A stretch of 64,000 nucleotides of DNA. It comes from Pyruvatibacter mobilis. Lineage in GTDB: Bacteria; Pseudomonadota; Alphaproteobacteria; CGMCC-115125. How positions within the stretch are numbered: position 1 is the first letter of the stretch; each line of letters opens with the position of its first letter. The notes beneath the pieces are model-generated. The model was not told the origin of the DNA and did no database searches. It worked only from the letters and a program-made list of their open reading frames with translations. The position numbers were made by a program, and so were the translations under genes. Shown here in pieces: positions 53,445 through 62,115 of the stretch. The stretch covers positions 1,405,501 to 1,469,500 of the forward strand of contig NZ_CP051630.1 of assembly GCF_012848855.1 (NCBI RefSeq), written 5' to 3'.

Positions 53445-53456
53445 AGGAGCACTCCC

Positions 53457-53846
53457 ATGCAGGATCAACCCGCTGCAAAAGACCTCGTGCTGGCCGTGCG
53501 CGAGTTTCTTGAAAATGTCGCCATGCCGAAGCTCGAGGGGCACGACGCCTTTCATGCACGCGTGGCGGCGAATGCGCTGGCCATCGTGGAGCGCGAGCTG
53601 GTCATCGGGCCGGACAGCAATGCGGAGGAGGCAGCGCGGCTGCGCAGCCTACTGGGCGAAGACGGTTCGCTGCACGACCTCAACGTAAAGCTGTGCGACG
53701 CGATCAGCGAGGGGCGGATGACGCTGGACACGCAAGGGCTGGCGGACCACCTTTGGCTGACGACGCTGACCAAGCTTGCCATCGACCAGCCCCGCTATGC
53801 GGCCTATCGCCGGGCGAAGGATACCATCGCGGAGCTGGATGCGTGA
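53457..53846 (+). CDS. DUF6285 protein
   Basis: This 129-residue all-helical protein (DLVLAVREFLENVAMPKLEGHDAFHARVAANALAIVERELVIG ... LWLTTLTKLAIDQPRYAAYRRA) fits the small family DUF6285, found almost always next to APH-type phosphotransferase genes of lipid operons. It is probably an accessory or structural partner of that enzyme. AAGGAG precedes the ATG. The biochemical role is unknown. Confidence 0.8.
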   Translation: MQDQPAAKDLVLAVREFLENVAMPKLEGHDAFHARVAANALAIVERELVIGPDSNAEEAARLRSLLGEDGSLHDLNVKLCDAISEGRMTLDTQGLADHLWLTTLTKLAIDQPRYAAYRRAKDTIAELDA

Positions 53847-53906
53847 TGGCCCCCGCCCGGCCGTCACGCCGGGCGCACTGACCGAAACAGAGCCGAGGAG
53901 CCTTCC

Positions 53907-54704
53907 ATGATCATGATGTCCGACGACGGACCGGTGGCCATTGTCACCTTCGAGAACCCGCCGATGGGATTCATGAACATGGAGATGGTGAAGGAGCTGG
54001 ACCGGATCGTCGCCGCCTATGAGGCGGACGACAATGTCCGGGCCATTGTCTTCACCGGCGGGCTGCCAAACGTCTTCATCCGGCACTATGACGTGGGCGA
54101 GATCGTGCAGGCGGGCGAGTTGGTGCGCCAGTCCGGCCGTTCGACAGACGACATCGCCGAGGCGGCGCGGGCGGAAACCGATATCGCCCGGCTGTTTGAC
54201 CGGGTGGACCGGATGGGCAAGCCGACGATCGCGGCGATCAACGGCATGTGCATGGGCGGCGGGTTCGAGTTTGCCCTGTGCTGCGACATCCGCATCGCGG
54301 CGCCGGGCCCCTACACCATCGGCCTGCCTGAAACCAATGTGGGCATCTTTCCCGGTGCGGGCGGGACCCAGCGTCTGCCGCGGGCGGTGGGCGAAGCGCG
54401 CGCGCTGGAAATGATCCTGCGCGGGCGCGTGGTGTCGCCGGAGGAAGCGGCGCAGCTGGGCATGGTGCACTGGGTGGAGACCCATGATCTGCTGCAGGCG
54501 GCGATCAATGTCGGCAAGGATATGGCGCGCAAGGCGCCTGCCGCGCTGGCGGCAGCGAAGCGGCTGGTGAAGGGCGCGACGGACCGGCCGCTGGCGGACG
54601 GGCTGGCGGAGGAGCGCGCCGCCTTCATGCGGCTGCTGGTTGAGGATGATGACGCCATGGCGCGGATGCAGGCCTTTCTCGACGGCGACGGGGAGATTGC
54701 CTGA
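53907..54704 (+). CDS. Enoyl-CoA hydratase/isomerase family protein
   Basis: This is a 265-residue crotonase-fold enzyme. The oxyanion/CoA block [36 protein letters not shown] and the second block [23 protein letters not shown] are present. Glu residues stand at both catalytic positions of true hydratases (GGGFE and LPETN), so hydratase activity is likely. GGAG precedes ATG 53907. It continues the rightward operon and overlaps yceI by one base. Confidence 0.92.
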   Translation: MIMMSDDGPVAIVTFENPPMGFMNMEMVKELDRIVAAYEADDNVRAIVFTGGLPNVFIRHYDVGEIVQAGELVRQSGRSTDDIAEAARAETDIARLFDRVDRMGKPTIAAINGMCMGGGFEFALCCDIRIAAPGPYTIGLPETNVGIFPGAGGTQRLPRAVGEARALEMILRGRVVSPEEAAQLGMVHWVETHDLLQAAINVGKDMARKAPAALAAAKRLVKGATDRPLADGLAEERAAFMRLLVEDDDAMARMQAFLDGDGEIA

Positions 54705-55294
54705 TGCAGCGTTTCCTGGCCGTGCTGATGATGGCAAGCGTTATGGCGCTGCCCCTTCCGCTGCGGGCGGAGACCCTGTTCTTGACGCTTGACCCGCAGC
54801 ACACCCATGTGATGTTCAGCGTCATGCATCTGGGGCTGGCGCGCACCCACGGCACCTTTGACAAGGTGGAAGGACGGGCGGTGGTGGACCGCAACCGGCC
54901 GGAGAGCGCCGTGGTGGAGGTCAGCATCGACATTGCAAGCCTCGACAGCGGGCTGGACGCGCGCGACGCCAATCTGATGGGCGGGTCGTGGTTCGACGCG
55001 GAGGATCATCCGCGCATGAACTTTGTCGCCACCGGGTTCGACCCGTCAGGTGAAGCGGCAGGTCTTCTGACGGGAGACCTGACCCTGCGCGGCGTGACCC
55101 GGCCGGTGACGCTGGATGTGACCTATAACGGGTCGGCGGGCGATCCGTTTTCCTCGCGCAAGACCCGGCACGGTTTCACGGCGAAGGGGGTGATCCGGCG
55201 GTCCGATTTCGGGATGGATTTCGGGCTTGATTTCGTCGGGGACGAGATCACCCTGACTATCGACACGGAATTCCTTCAGGATACGGATGACTAG
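54704..55294 (+). CDS. YceI-family periplasmic lipid-binding protein
   Basis: This 196-residue exported lipocalin-like protein has a signal peptide ([22 protein letters not shown]). The YceI pattern follows: [86 protein letters not shown] and [33 protein letters not shown]. The family binds isoprenoid or amphipathic lipids. The ATG shares its A with the crotonase stop (TGATG), so translation is coupled. Confidence 0.93.
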   Translation: MQRFLAVLMMASVMALPLPLRAETLFLTLDPQHTHVMFSVMHLGLARTHGTFDKVEGRAVVDRNRPESAVVEVSIDIASLDSGLDARDANLMGGSWFDAEDHPRMNFVATGFDPSGEAAGLLTGDLTLRGVTRPVTLDVTYNGSAGDPFSSRKTRHGFTAKGVIRRSDFGMDFGLDFVGDEITLTIDTEFLQDTDD

Positions 55295-55336
55295 CGCCCC
55301 TGCCCTCATGCGGCGGTACCCAAGCGGAGTGACCTG

Positions 55337-56500
55337 ATGATGCTCAGATATCTGGCCTGGCTCGCAGGCGGTGTGATCGCGCTGATCGCCCTTGGCGTTG
55401 TGGCGCTGTTCCTGTTCCGGGCCGAGATCATACGCTTCATGGTGCAGCCGGGGGACGCCTTCATGGCCTATACACCGCCGCCTGCGCCGGACTATGCCGA
55501 CGCGGCCTCGTGGTCCGCCCTGCCCGGCCGTGATGACACGGCGGACCTGGTGCCGCCGGGCATGGACCAGCAGCCGGATGACAGGGCCGCGCAGGTGGAC
55601 GTGTTCTTCATCCACCCGACAACCCATCTCACCGGCGAGAGCTGGAACGCTGCGATCGACGAGCCGGAGTCCCGGCGGCTGGTCGACCGGGCGGTGATGG
55701 CCCACCAGGCGAGCGCCTTCAACCTGGCCGGCCGCATCTACGCGCCGCGCTACCGGCAGGCGACGCTCTACTCCTTCCTTGAACCCTGGGACGAGCTGTC
55801 GGACCCGCAGGGGCCGAAGGCGCTGGACCTTGCCTATCAGGACGTGGCGCGGGCCTTTGAGGCCTATATCCGTCTCTACAACAACGGGCGGCCGTTCATC
55901 CTGGCAGCGCATAGTCAGGGGTCGCTGCATCTTCTGCGGCTGATGCAGGACTATCTGCGCCGGCCCGAGCTGAAGCAGCGGCTGGTGGCGGCCTATCCCA
56001 TCGGCATGTCAGTGCCCGTGTCGCTGTTCTCGCGCGAGCTTGCCCATGTGCCGCCCTGTGCGGCGCCGGAAGAGACCGGCTGTCTCGTCAGTTTCAACAG
56101 CTTCGGTCCCGCGGGCCATCCTGTGGACTGGTTCGAGCAGCAGCGGGTGTGGCAGGGCAACCGGCTGGAGCCCGTTGCGGGCCGCGCGCTCAACTGCACC
56201 AATCCCCTGAGCTGGCGGCTGGACGGCGCAGCGGCGGGCGGCGCGCTGCACAAGGGGGCCCTGCCCTATAGCGGGATCGAGGACGACGCCCCGCTGACCC
56301 GGCTGGCCGATCCGCAGCAGCTTGATTTTTCGGTCCAGTGCCGGGAGGGCATTGCCTATATGGACCGGGAGCCGCCGGAGGTGTTCAGCGAGATGGTTTT
56401 CGCCAATGACGACTATCACGTCTATGACTACAACCTGTTCTACGGCTCCATTCGCGACAATGCGGCGCTGCGTGCGGCCGCATATCTTGCGCTGCAATAA
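55337..56500 (+). CDS. DUF3089 alpha/beta-hydrolase-like protein
   Basis: This 387-residue protein is anchored or exported by an N-terminal hydrophobic segment (YLAWLAGGVIALIALGVVALFLF). The DUF3089 pattern follows: VDVFFIHPTTHLTGESWNAAID, ALDLAYQDVARAFEAYIRLYNNGRPFILAAHSQGSLHLLRLMQDYL (nucleophile elbow AHSQGS) and a C-terminal YHVYDYNLFYGSIRDNAALRAAAYL with a candidate His. It is probably a secreted lipase or esterase. Its gene follows yceI by 42 bases in the same direction. Confidence 0.9.
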   Translation: MMLRYLAWLAGGVIALIALGVVALFLFRAEIIRFMVQPGDAFMAYTPPPAPDYADAASWSALPGRDDTADLVPPGMDQQPDDRAAQVDVFFIHPTTHLTGESWNAAIDEPESRRLVDRAVMAHQASAFNLAGRIYAPRYRQATLYSFLEPWDELSDPQGPKALDLAYQDVARAFEAYIRLYNNGRPFILAAHSQGSLHLLRLMQDYLRRPELKQRLVAAYPIGMSVPVSLFSRELAHVPPCAAPEETGCLVSFNSFGPAGHPVDWFEQQRVWQGNRLEPVAGRALNCTNPLSWRLDGAAAGGALHKGALPYSGIEDDAPLTRLADPQQLDFSVQCREGIAYMDREPPEVFSEMVFANDDYHVYDYNLFYGSIRDNAALRAAAYLALQ

Positions 56501-56696
56501 ATTCCGGGCAGATCCGTTCCCCCGTGTCCACGGATGTTGCACTGCACGACGGCCCACTTGGCGGGCGTGGCGTGCGGGCGTAGCCTTTGCCTCAAGGTCA
56601 AAGCACCGCGCCCAATGACGGGCTTGGCCTCGATGGCAACATCACGCATGCCCGCTCCGGGGCTTGACCCGGCGGGGATGATGGGGAGGAAAAATC

Positions 56697-57242
56697 ATGA
56701 AGCAGTTCAAGTCAGGACTCCGTCTTGCTTCGGCGCTTGCGGTGGCAGCGTCGATGTTCGGCGCACCGGCCGCGTGGGCGTTCAGCGGCGTCGAACCGTT
56801 TCTCGGTCAATGGCTGGGCGAGGGCGTAACCAAGAGCAGCGGGGCCATGGAGAATGTCGATTTCCGCGGCACCGATCTGGATGTGCAGATCTATCCCAAG
56901 GGCGCCGGCGGCTTCATCGTCTCGCAGCGCGAAGTGCTGTGGTCGGCGGGCGAGGAAGTGCAGAACTCGATGACGCTGGTCTTCGAGCCGACGGTGCAGC
57001 CGGGCGTTTTCGAGGCACAGTCGGACTGCAACCCGGTGTCACGGGTCGGCTGCGCCTGGGCGCGGATCGCCGGGGACACGCTGACCATCACCATGCTGTC
57101 GTTCCAGCGGGCGGACGAGGCCAATTACCGGGTCTACAAACGCACGCTGACCGATGACGGGCTGGAGCTGGCCTACAGCCACATGGTGGACGACACGGTG
57201 GCCGAGAGCTTCGAAGGCTTCGCGGTGCGGCAGATCAACTGA
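56697..57242 (+). CDS. Exported beta-barrel hypothetical protein
   Basis: This 181-residue protein has a signal peptide (MKQFKSGLRLASALAVAASMFGAPAAWA). The mature part has FLGQWLGEGVTKSS, IYPKGAGGFIVSQREVLW, MTLVFEPTVQPGVFEAQSDCNP (Cys) and RADEANYRVYKRTLTDDGLELAYSHMVDD, alternating strands that suggest a small lipocalin-like barrel. Two cysteines (SDCNPVSRVGCAW) may form a disulfide. No family recognised. GGGAGG precedes ATG 56697; a strong terminator follows. Confidence 0.75.
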   Translation: MKQFKSGLRLASALAVAASMFGAPAAWAFSGVEPFLGQWLGEGVTKSSGAMENVDFRGTDLDVQIYPKGAGGFIVSQREVLWSAGEEVQNSMTLVFEPTVQPGVFEAQSDCNPVSRVGCAWARIAGDTLTITMLSFQRADEANYRVYKRTLTDDGLELAYSHMVDDTVAESFEGFAVRQIN

Positions 57243-57275
57243 TCCGTACACGTATTCAAGCCAGCAGCCTTACAC

Positions 57276-57303
57276 AGAGGCCCGCACCCCGGTGCGGGCC
57301 TCT
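57276..57303 (+). terminator. Rho-independent terminator
   Basis: AGAGGCCCGCACC and GGTGCGGGCCTCT form a 13-bp stem with a two-base centre (so effectively a few unpaired bases), followed by TCTGTTTGT. It ends the 56697 transcript. Confidence 0.8.
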
Positions 57304-57378
57304 TCTGTTTGTCACAGGGACTTGCTACAGGTCTTGCTGGCGCTTGCGCCTCACCATGAAATGATCGGGGGAACCATC

Positions 57379-57582
57379 ATGTACGCCATTCTCGCTGTCA
57401 CGCTTCACCTGCTGTCGGGCCCGGATGTCTGGGTCGTTACCGATGCGGGCACCTTCAAGGACAAGGCCGCCTGCGAGGCGGAGGTCGCCAAGTCGGTGCC
57501 GGCCAAGCTCAAGGAAGATGAGCAGAAGGCCTATGAGGCCGGTGCGCTTCAATATGTGTGCCTGCGGGTAATCGAGAAGTAG
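57379..57582 (+). CDS. Small hypothetical protein
   Basis: This 67-residue protein has a hydrophobic N-terminus (MYAILAVTLHLLSG), then VWVVTDAGTFKDKAACEAEVAKSVPAKLKEDEQKAYEAGALQYVCLRVIEK, with two cysteines flanking a helical stretch. The pattern resembles small exported or membrane-tethered proteins with a single disulfide. GGGGGAA precedes the ATG at 57379, and terminators lie on both sides, so it is a complete single-gene unit. Function unknown. Confidence 0.7.
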   Translation: MYAILAVTLHLLSGPDVWVVTDAGTFKDKAACEAEVAKSVPAKLKEDEQKAYEAGALQYVCLRVIEK

Positions 57583-57610
57583 GCTTCGGCCCCATATCCG
57601 TACACAAACA

Positions 57611-57640
57611 AAAAGGCCGGGGCATTGCCCCGGCCTTTTT
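57611..57640. terminator. Bidirectional rho-independent terminator
   Basis: AAAAGGCCGGGGC and GCCCCGGCCTTTTT pair around ATT, with A and T runs on either side, between the convergent small gene and the thiolase gene. Confidence 0.92.
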
Positions 57641-57661
57641 CGCGTTCTGACGGGCGCGCTG

Positions 57662-58864
57662 TTACGCGCCGTGGGCACCGATGATCGACACCGAACACAC
57701 ATTCGATGACGGCGACCCGCCGAGATTGTGGGTCAGGCCGATCTTCGGGTCAGCGAGCTGGCGCTCCCCTGCCCGGCCCTGCAGCTGCAGGTACATTTCA
57801 TAGAGCATGCGCAGGCCCGACGCGCCGATCGGGTGGCCGAAGCATTTGAGGCCGCCATCGATCTGGCACGGCACCTGGCCGTCGGCGTCATAGAAGCCAT
57901 CCATCACATCTTTCACGGCGCCGCCTTCCGGCGAGATGAACAAGTCTTCCATGGTCACCAGTTCGGTGACGGAGAAGCAGTCATGCACTTCCATCATCGA
58001 GACCTCGTCGCGCGGCTTTTCGATGCCGGCTTCCTGATAGGCCTTCTTAGCGGCGATGCGGGCGGTGTGGAAATAGGAGCCGTCCCACGAATTGTGCTGG
58101 CTTTCCAGACCGTTCGACACCGACAGCTGCAGCGCTTTCACGGTGACGATGTCATGCTTGCCGAGGGACTTGGCGATCTCCGGCGTCGTCACGATGGCAG
58201 CCGCTGCGCCATCCGACACGCCGCAGCAATCAAACAGGCCCAGCGGCTCGGCGATCATCGGGGCGTTCAGCACCTGCTCTTCGGACACGGCTTTCTGCAG
58301 ATGCGCCTTCTGGTTCTTGGCGCCGTTCTCGTGGCTCTTCACCGACACATGCGCAATGGCGCGCTTCAAATCGTCCTTGTTGACGCCGTGCTTGGCGCGA
58401 TAGGCGGAGGCGAGCTGGGCGAAGTTGCCGGGCGCTGAGCCCGTCGGGGCCCACTGCGGAATGAGCGTGCCCATATTGCCCACCGGCAGGCCGCCATAGC
58501 CCGTGTCCTTCAGCTTCTCGACACCAAGCGCCAGCGCGATATCGCAGGCCCCGGACGCCACGGCATAGACCGCGCCGCGGAACGCTTCGGAGCCGGAGGC
58601 ACAGAAATTCTCGACGCGGGTGACGGCGATGTTCGGCAGCTTGAGAGCAACCGACAGCGGCGTGCCGCCCTTGCCGGTGCCGATCTCATCGATATGGGTG
58701 GAGAACCAGGCGGCGTCGAGCTGCGTCGGTTCCACGCCTGCGTCCTGCATCGCCTCGAGATAGGCCTCGACCATCAGGTCTTCGGGGTCGGCGTCCCAGC
58801 GTTCGCCGAATTTCGAGCAGCCCATGCCCAGAATGGCGACTTTGTCCTTGATGCCGCTTGCCAT
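57662..58864 (-). CDS. Thiolase (SCP-x/acetyl-CoA acetyltransferase type)
   Basis: This 400-residue thiolase of the SCP-2/SCP-x branch has the nucleophilic Cys88 in RVENFCASGSEAFRGAVYAVASG and the C-terminal His in GGLKCFGHPIGASGLRMLYEMYLQL. The end NLGGSPSSNVCSVSIIG carries a Cys in the family's second-Cys region. The sequence is closer to the steroid-type thiolases (partnered by DUF35 proteins) than to FadA. AGGAGG precedes the ATG. It is last in the leftward operon with the HMG-CoA-synthase-like/DUF35 protein, which may be its partner. Confidence 0.93.
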   Translation of the reverse strand: MASGIKDKVAILGMGCSKFGERWDADPEDLMVEAYLEAMQDAGVEPTQLDAAWFSTHIDEIGTGKGGTPLSVALKLPNIAVTRVENFCASGSEAFRGAVYAVASGACDIALALGVEKLKDTGYGGLPVGNMGTLIPQWAPTGSAPGNFAQLASAYRAKHGVNKDDLKRAIAHVSVKSHENGAKNQKAHLQKAVSEEQVLNAPMIAEPLGLFDCCGVSDGAAAAIVTTPEIAKSLGKHDIVTVKALQLSVSNGLESQHNSWDGSYFHTARIAAKKAYQEAGIEKPRDEVSMMEVHDCFSVTELVTMEDLFISPEGGAVKDVMDGFYDADGQVPCQIDGGLKCFGHPIGASGLRMLYEMYLQLQGRAGERQLADPKIGLTHNLGGSPSSNVCSVSIIGAHGA

Positions 58865-58922
58865 GTTGCACTTCCTCCTGTGGGCCCGGTCCGTGCCGGG
58901 CGATTGCAGTTCGAGTTTCTTG

Positions 58923-59297
58923 TTACCGTTTAGAATAGGCCCATGCGGCGGCGACCAAAAGCCCGCCCATGACCGCTGTGTTCTTCACAAATAGCTGAAG
59001 TTCCGCGCGCATGAGGTCCTCCGGCACGGCCCAGAAATTGTGGACGCCGATATTGATCGCCAGCGTCAGCCCCGCCAGCACCAGGGCCGCGATCACGGCT
59101 TGGAGGCCAAACACCAGCATGGCGCCGAACACCACCTCGATCACCACCGATGCCCAGAACAGGGGCACGTGGAACGGCACGTCGCGCGCCACCATCAATT
59201 CCAGCCCCTGGGCCGGGTCCATGGCCTTCATCAGGCCGGGCAGCAGAAAGAACAGGCCCAGCAGTACGCGGCCGACAACACCAACAATCCCCATCAC
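58923..59297 (-). CDS. DoxX-family membrane protein
   Basis: This 124-residue membrane protein of the DoxX/DoxD family has four predicted helices: VVGRVLLGLFFLLPGLMKAMDP, PLFWASVVIEVVFGAMLVFGLQ, AVIAALVLAGLTLAINIGV and AVMGGLLVAAAWAYSK. The opening GRVLLGLFFLLPGLMK is the family signature. Function in redox or quinone chemistry is suggested for relatives only. Its start overlaps the hydrolase stop (ATGA), so the two are co-translated. Confidence 0.9.
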   Translation of the reverse strand: MMGIVGVVGRVLLGLFFLLPGLMKAMDPAQGLELMVARDVPFHVPLFWASVVIEVVFGAMLVFGLQAVIAALVLAGLTLAINIGVHNFWAVPEDLMRAELQLFVKNTAVMGGLLVAAAWAYSKR

Positions 59298-60022
59298 GAC
59301 ACCCCCATCTTGCCCAGTGCCTTGTTGATTTCATCCGCCAGGTCCTGCGGCACGGACAGGAAGGGCGAGTGGCTTGCTGCCATCTCGCTGGTCGGCATGC
59401 CCCGCGCGTCACACATGTCACGCTGCAGGTCCGGGTGCACGGCGCGGTCCTGTGTACAGATGATGCCGAAGGCAGGCAGCGACGCGGCGCGGCCCTCGGG
59501 ATCCTCCAGTGCTTCTGTGATCGGCTGGATCGGCTGCGGGATCAGCCGGGCATTGGCCCGGGACTGATCTTCTGCCGTGCAGTCCGCATAAAAGACATCA
59601 CTCCCGGCGCCGTCCTCAATCACCGTGCGGCCACCGTCCGGTGCAAGCGCCACGCGCTCACTCAGCTCGTCCGCCGGGGCTGCCCCGGCAAGCTCGGCGA
59701 TGCTGTCGCCGTGGTCCGGCACGAAGGCTGCGAGATAGATCAGGCCCGCCACATTGCTGGATAGCGCCGCCGCGTGGGTGATGACAGCCCCGCCCATGGA
59801 ATGGCCCACCAGCACCACCTGCCCGCTCTCACCATTGGCGACAGATGCAATCGCGCGGCCATAGTCTTCCAGCGTTGTGGTGGCCGGTGCGCCATCCGCC
59901 GTGTCATGGCCGGGCAGCGCGGGCGTCAGCACCGTGTGGCCCTTGGCTTCCAGAAGCGGCACCAGCCGCTCCCAGCACCAGGGGCCATGCCACGCGCCAT
60001 GGACGAGGATGAGCGTTGCCAC
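59294..60022 (-). CDS. Alpha/beta hydrolase (esterase, EstC/MES-like)
   Basis: This 242-residue hydrolase opens ATLILVHGAWHGPWCWERLVPLLEAKGHTVLTPALPGH, has the nucleophile elbow VVLVGHSMGGAVITHAA (Ser about 82) and IICTQDRAVHP for the acid, and ends with the catalytic His in EMAASHSPFLSVPQDLADEI. The layout matches the plant-type methyl-esterase / hydroxynitrile-lyase-like family and bacterial EstC. It lies nine bases after the HMG-CoA-synthase-like gene; the substrate is probably a small ester. Confidence 0.9.
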   Translation of the reverse strand: MATLILVHGAWHGPWCWERLVPLLEAKGHTVLTPALPGHDTADGAPATTTLEDYGRAIASVANGESGQVVLVGHSMGGAVITHAAALSSNVAGLIYLAAFVPDHGDSIAELAGAAPADELSERVALAPDGGRTVIEDGAGSDVFYADCTAEDQSRANARLIPQPIQPITEALEDPEGRAASLPAFGIICTQDRAVHPDLQRDMCDARGMPTSEMAASHSPFLSVPQDLADEINKALGKMGVS

Positions 60023-60031
60023 CTTCGGCCC

Positions 60032-61528
60032 CTATTCCGCTGCCTGGGCCGTCTGTCCGGCGGCGGCCTCCACCTTGGGAACGGCCTTCCAGAAATACCG
60101 GGTGAAGCCGCGGCGGTCGTCTTTGGAGTGGATGCGGAATGCGAGGTCCACCTCCATGCCGGAATCCACCGTACCCGGAATAACGTCTGTGAAGGACATC
60201 ATGATGCGGCCGCCTTCCTCGAAGGTGATCATGCCGTAATGGTTGGGCGGGTTCTTGGACGCCGACAGGAAATCCGCGGACCAGGACAGGATCTTGGCCT
60301 TCTTCTCCGCGAACTTGTAAGGCTCCTGGGTGTCCACCGTGTGGTCATTCGGGTTCACCGAAATGCGTGACCGGGGGAACTGGACGGTGCCCGTCTTGGT
60401 GCAGCGGCCGCCGACGAGACCCATGATCATGTCCTCGTTGCGGTAAAGCGTGGTGAGCGCCGTCTTGTTGTCCTGCTCGGCGCGCATGCCCTGCTCCCAT
60501 TCAACGAGACCGTTGAAGACGAGGAGCTTCATGTAATTGTCTTCCTGGCGGCCCTGGGCCAGCGAGCCTGTGATGCCGCGCTTGTCGGCCATGGAGCCGA
60601 TCAGGTCGGTCGCCTCGAAGATGAGCGCGTCGCAGCCCTGGCCGAATTGCAGCGCCAGGATCTTGTCGCCGGGCTTGGCGTCCTGAAGCGCATGCACCAG
60701 CATGACGAGCCCGTGGGCAGCCCCGGCTTCGCCGCACTGAAGGGCGAGATTGTCGCGCACCTTTTCGGGGTCGATACCGGCCTTCTTGGCAAGCGACTGC
60801 GGCAGGCGCGGGAACACGCAAGGCAGCACGAAGTGATCGATGTCCCCGGCGCTGACACCGGTCTTCTCGAGTACCGCGGCAATGGCCTTGGGCACGATCT
60901 TTGAGTAGCCCTCGTCGCGGATCCAGCGTTCTTCCCAGTTGTAGTCGAACTCCTCGCCCTCACCGCGGAAGTGATCGACGAAGTCCACCGTCTCGGTGTG
61001 GGCGCCGATGAATTTGGCGATGACATTCTCTGTGCCGACGCTGAGCGCGGCACCGGCATCACCGAAATCCATTTCCTGGGCGCTGGCGGCCCGGCTGCGG
61101 CGATGTTCACCTGCCGCCACGAGCGCGTTCTTTGCGGTGCCCGCACCTACGGCATTGAGCGCCTGGATCAGGGCCGAGGTGCCGGCGCGCTGGGTGGAGG
61201 CGATGTCGGCGGACTGGATGCCGCTTTCAAGCGTCAGGGCCGCCGCCACGATGCCCGCGTTCAGGCGGTCGGTGAACGGCATGGTGGTGGAGGCGAAAAA
61301 GATCGCGTCGATGTGGCTGCGGTCGTCATCCTTGCCGAGGCAGTCACGGGCGGCTTCCACCGCCATGGTGATCGCGTCTTCATCCCAATTGGCCATGGAG
61401 CGCTCGCCCTTGGCCTTGCCGATTAAGTTGGGTGCCAGCCATTGGTGTGCGGCGGCAATGGACTTACGTTGAAGACGCAAACGCGGAATATATCCGCCAA
61501 GCGAGGTGAGCCCGATATCCTGGGTCAT
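60032..61528 (-). CDS. HMG-CoA-synthase-like/DUF35 fusion with altered active site
   Basis: This 498-residue protein has a thiolase-fold domain (about 1-340, KAS III/HMG-CoA synthase type: LTSLGGYIPRLRL, AVEAARDCLG, AGEHRRSRAASAQEMDFGDAGAALSVG). A C-terminal DUF35-like OB domain follows (about 372-490: VQFPRSRISVNP, YGMITFEEGGRIMMSFTDVIPGTVDSGMEVDLAFR). The usual nucleophile Cys is Gln113 in DIASTQRAGTSAL. By eye the His position reads Pro236 (DIDHFVLPCVFP) and the Asn position Glu267 (LQCGEAGAAH). The zinc ribbon of DUF35 also keeps only one Cys. So it may be a decarboxylase-like or scaffold protein for the thiolase of its operon. ATG 61528 with GGGGAA is preferred over ATG 61543/61558. Confidence 0.85.
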   Translation of the reverse strand: MTQDIGLTSLGGYIPRLRLQRKSIAAAHQWLAPNLIGKAKGERSMANWDEDAITMAVEAARDCLGKDDDRSHIDAIFFASTTMPFTDRLNAGIVAAALTLESGIQSADIASTQRAGTSALIQALNAVGAGTAKNALVAAGEHRRSRAASAQEMDFGDAGAALSVGTENVIAKFIGAHTETVDFVDHFRGEGEEFDYNWEERWIRDEGYSKIVPKAIAAVLEKTGVSAGDIDHFVLPCVFPRLPQSLAKKAGIDPEKVRDNLALQCGEAGAAHGLVMLVHALQDAKPGDKILALQFGQGCDALIFEATDLIGSMADKRGITGSLAQGRQEDNYMKLLVFNGLVEWEQGMRAEQDNKTALTTLYRNEDMIMGLVGGRCTKTGTVQFPRSRISVNPNDHTVDTQEPYKFAEKKAKILSWSADFLSASKNPPNHYGMITFEEGGRIMMSFTDVIPGTVDSGMEVDLAFRIHSKDDRRGFTRYFWKAVPKVEAAAGQTAQAAE

Positions 61529-61592
61529 TAACGCGTTCCCCATGCTTGTTTTGTTCAATGTTGATTGGGCGGGAGTTTAGGGGGAACTCGGG

Positions 61593-62078
61593 ATGGCGCA
61601 CAACATATTGGGCACGTTGGAAACGCCGGTTTTGGCGGAGGAATTGGTGCCCGTTCCGGATAAGCAGAATGACGCTGCGGAAATCGGTCCCGCCTGGCTG
61701 CATTTATCGCGCCGGGGTTTGTGGATCGCGCTGGGTGTCAGCTTCCTGCTGATCGGGGCGGTGGGCGTTTTTCTGCCCCTGATCCCCACAACCGGCCCGC
61801 TGATCGTCGCCGCCTGGGCCTTCGCCAAGGGCTCCCCTGCCCTGCATCGCTGGCTGTTGAGCAACCGGCTGTTCGGGCCGTTCATTCTTGAGTGGGAGAC
61901 CTATGGGGTCATCAAGCCGCGCGCCAAGCTGCTGGCGCTGGGCAGCATGGGTCTGGCCTCGGCGTGGATGGCGTTCGGGGCGGACATGCACTGGGCGCTG
62001 GCTGCCCTCGGCATAGGACTGTGCGGCATCGGCTCAGCTTATGTGGCCAGCCGACCGTCGTCCCACGAAACAAAATGA
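61593..62078 (+). CDS. DUF454 (YbaN-like) inner-membrane protein
   Basis: This 161-residue protein has two to three membrane helices (LWIALGVSFLLIGAVGVFLPLIPTTGPLIVAAWAFAKGSPALHRWLL; LLALGSMGLASAWMAFGADMHWALAALGIGLCGIGSAYV). The motif GxxGxxLPxxPTTPF-like (GVFLPLIPTTGPL) and FGPFILEWETYGVIKPRAKLLAL are the DUF454/YbaN signature. A 40-residue acidic N-terminal extension is unusual. Divergent from the HMG-CoA-synthase-like gene. Function unknown. Confidence 0.87.
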   Translation: MAHNILGTLETPVLAEELVPVPDKQNDAAEIGPAWLHLSRRGLWIALGVSFLLIGAVGVFLPLIPTTGPLIVAAWAFAKGSPALHRWLLSNRLFGPFILEWETYGVIKPRAKLLALGSMGLASAWMAFGADMHWALAALGIGLCGIGSAYVASRPSSHETK

Positions 62079-62115
62079 TGAAAGGCGGCTTTGGCGGGCC
62101 GCCGCCGCAGGGCCG

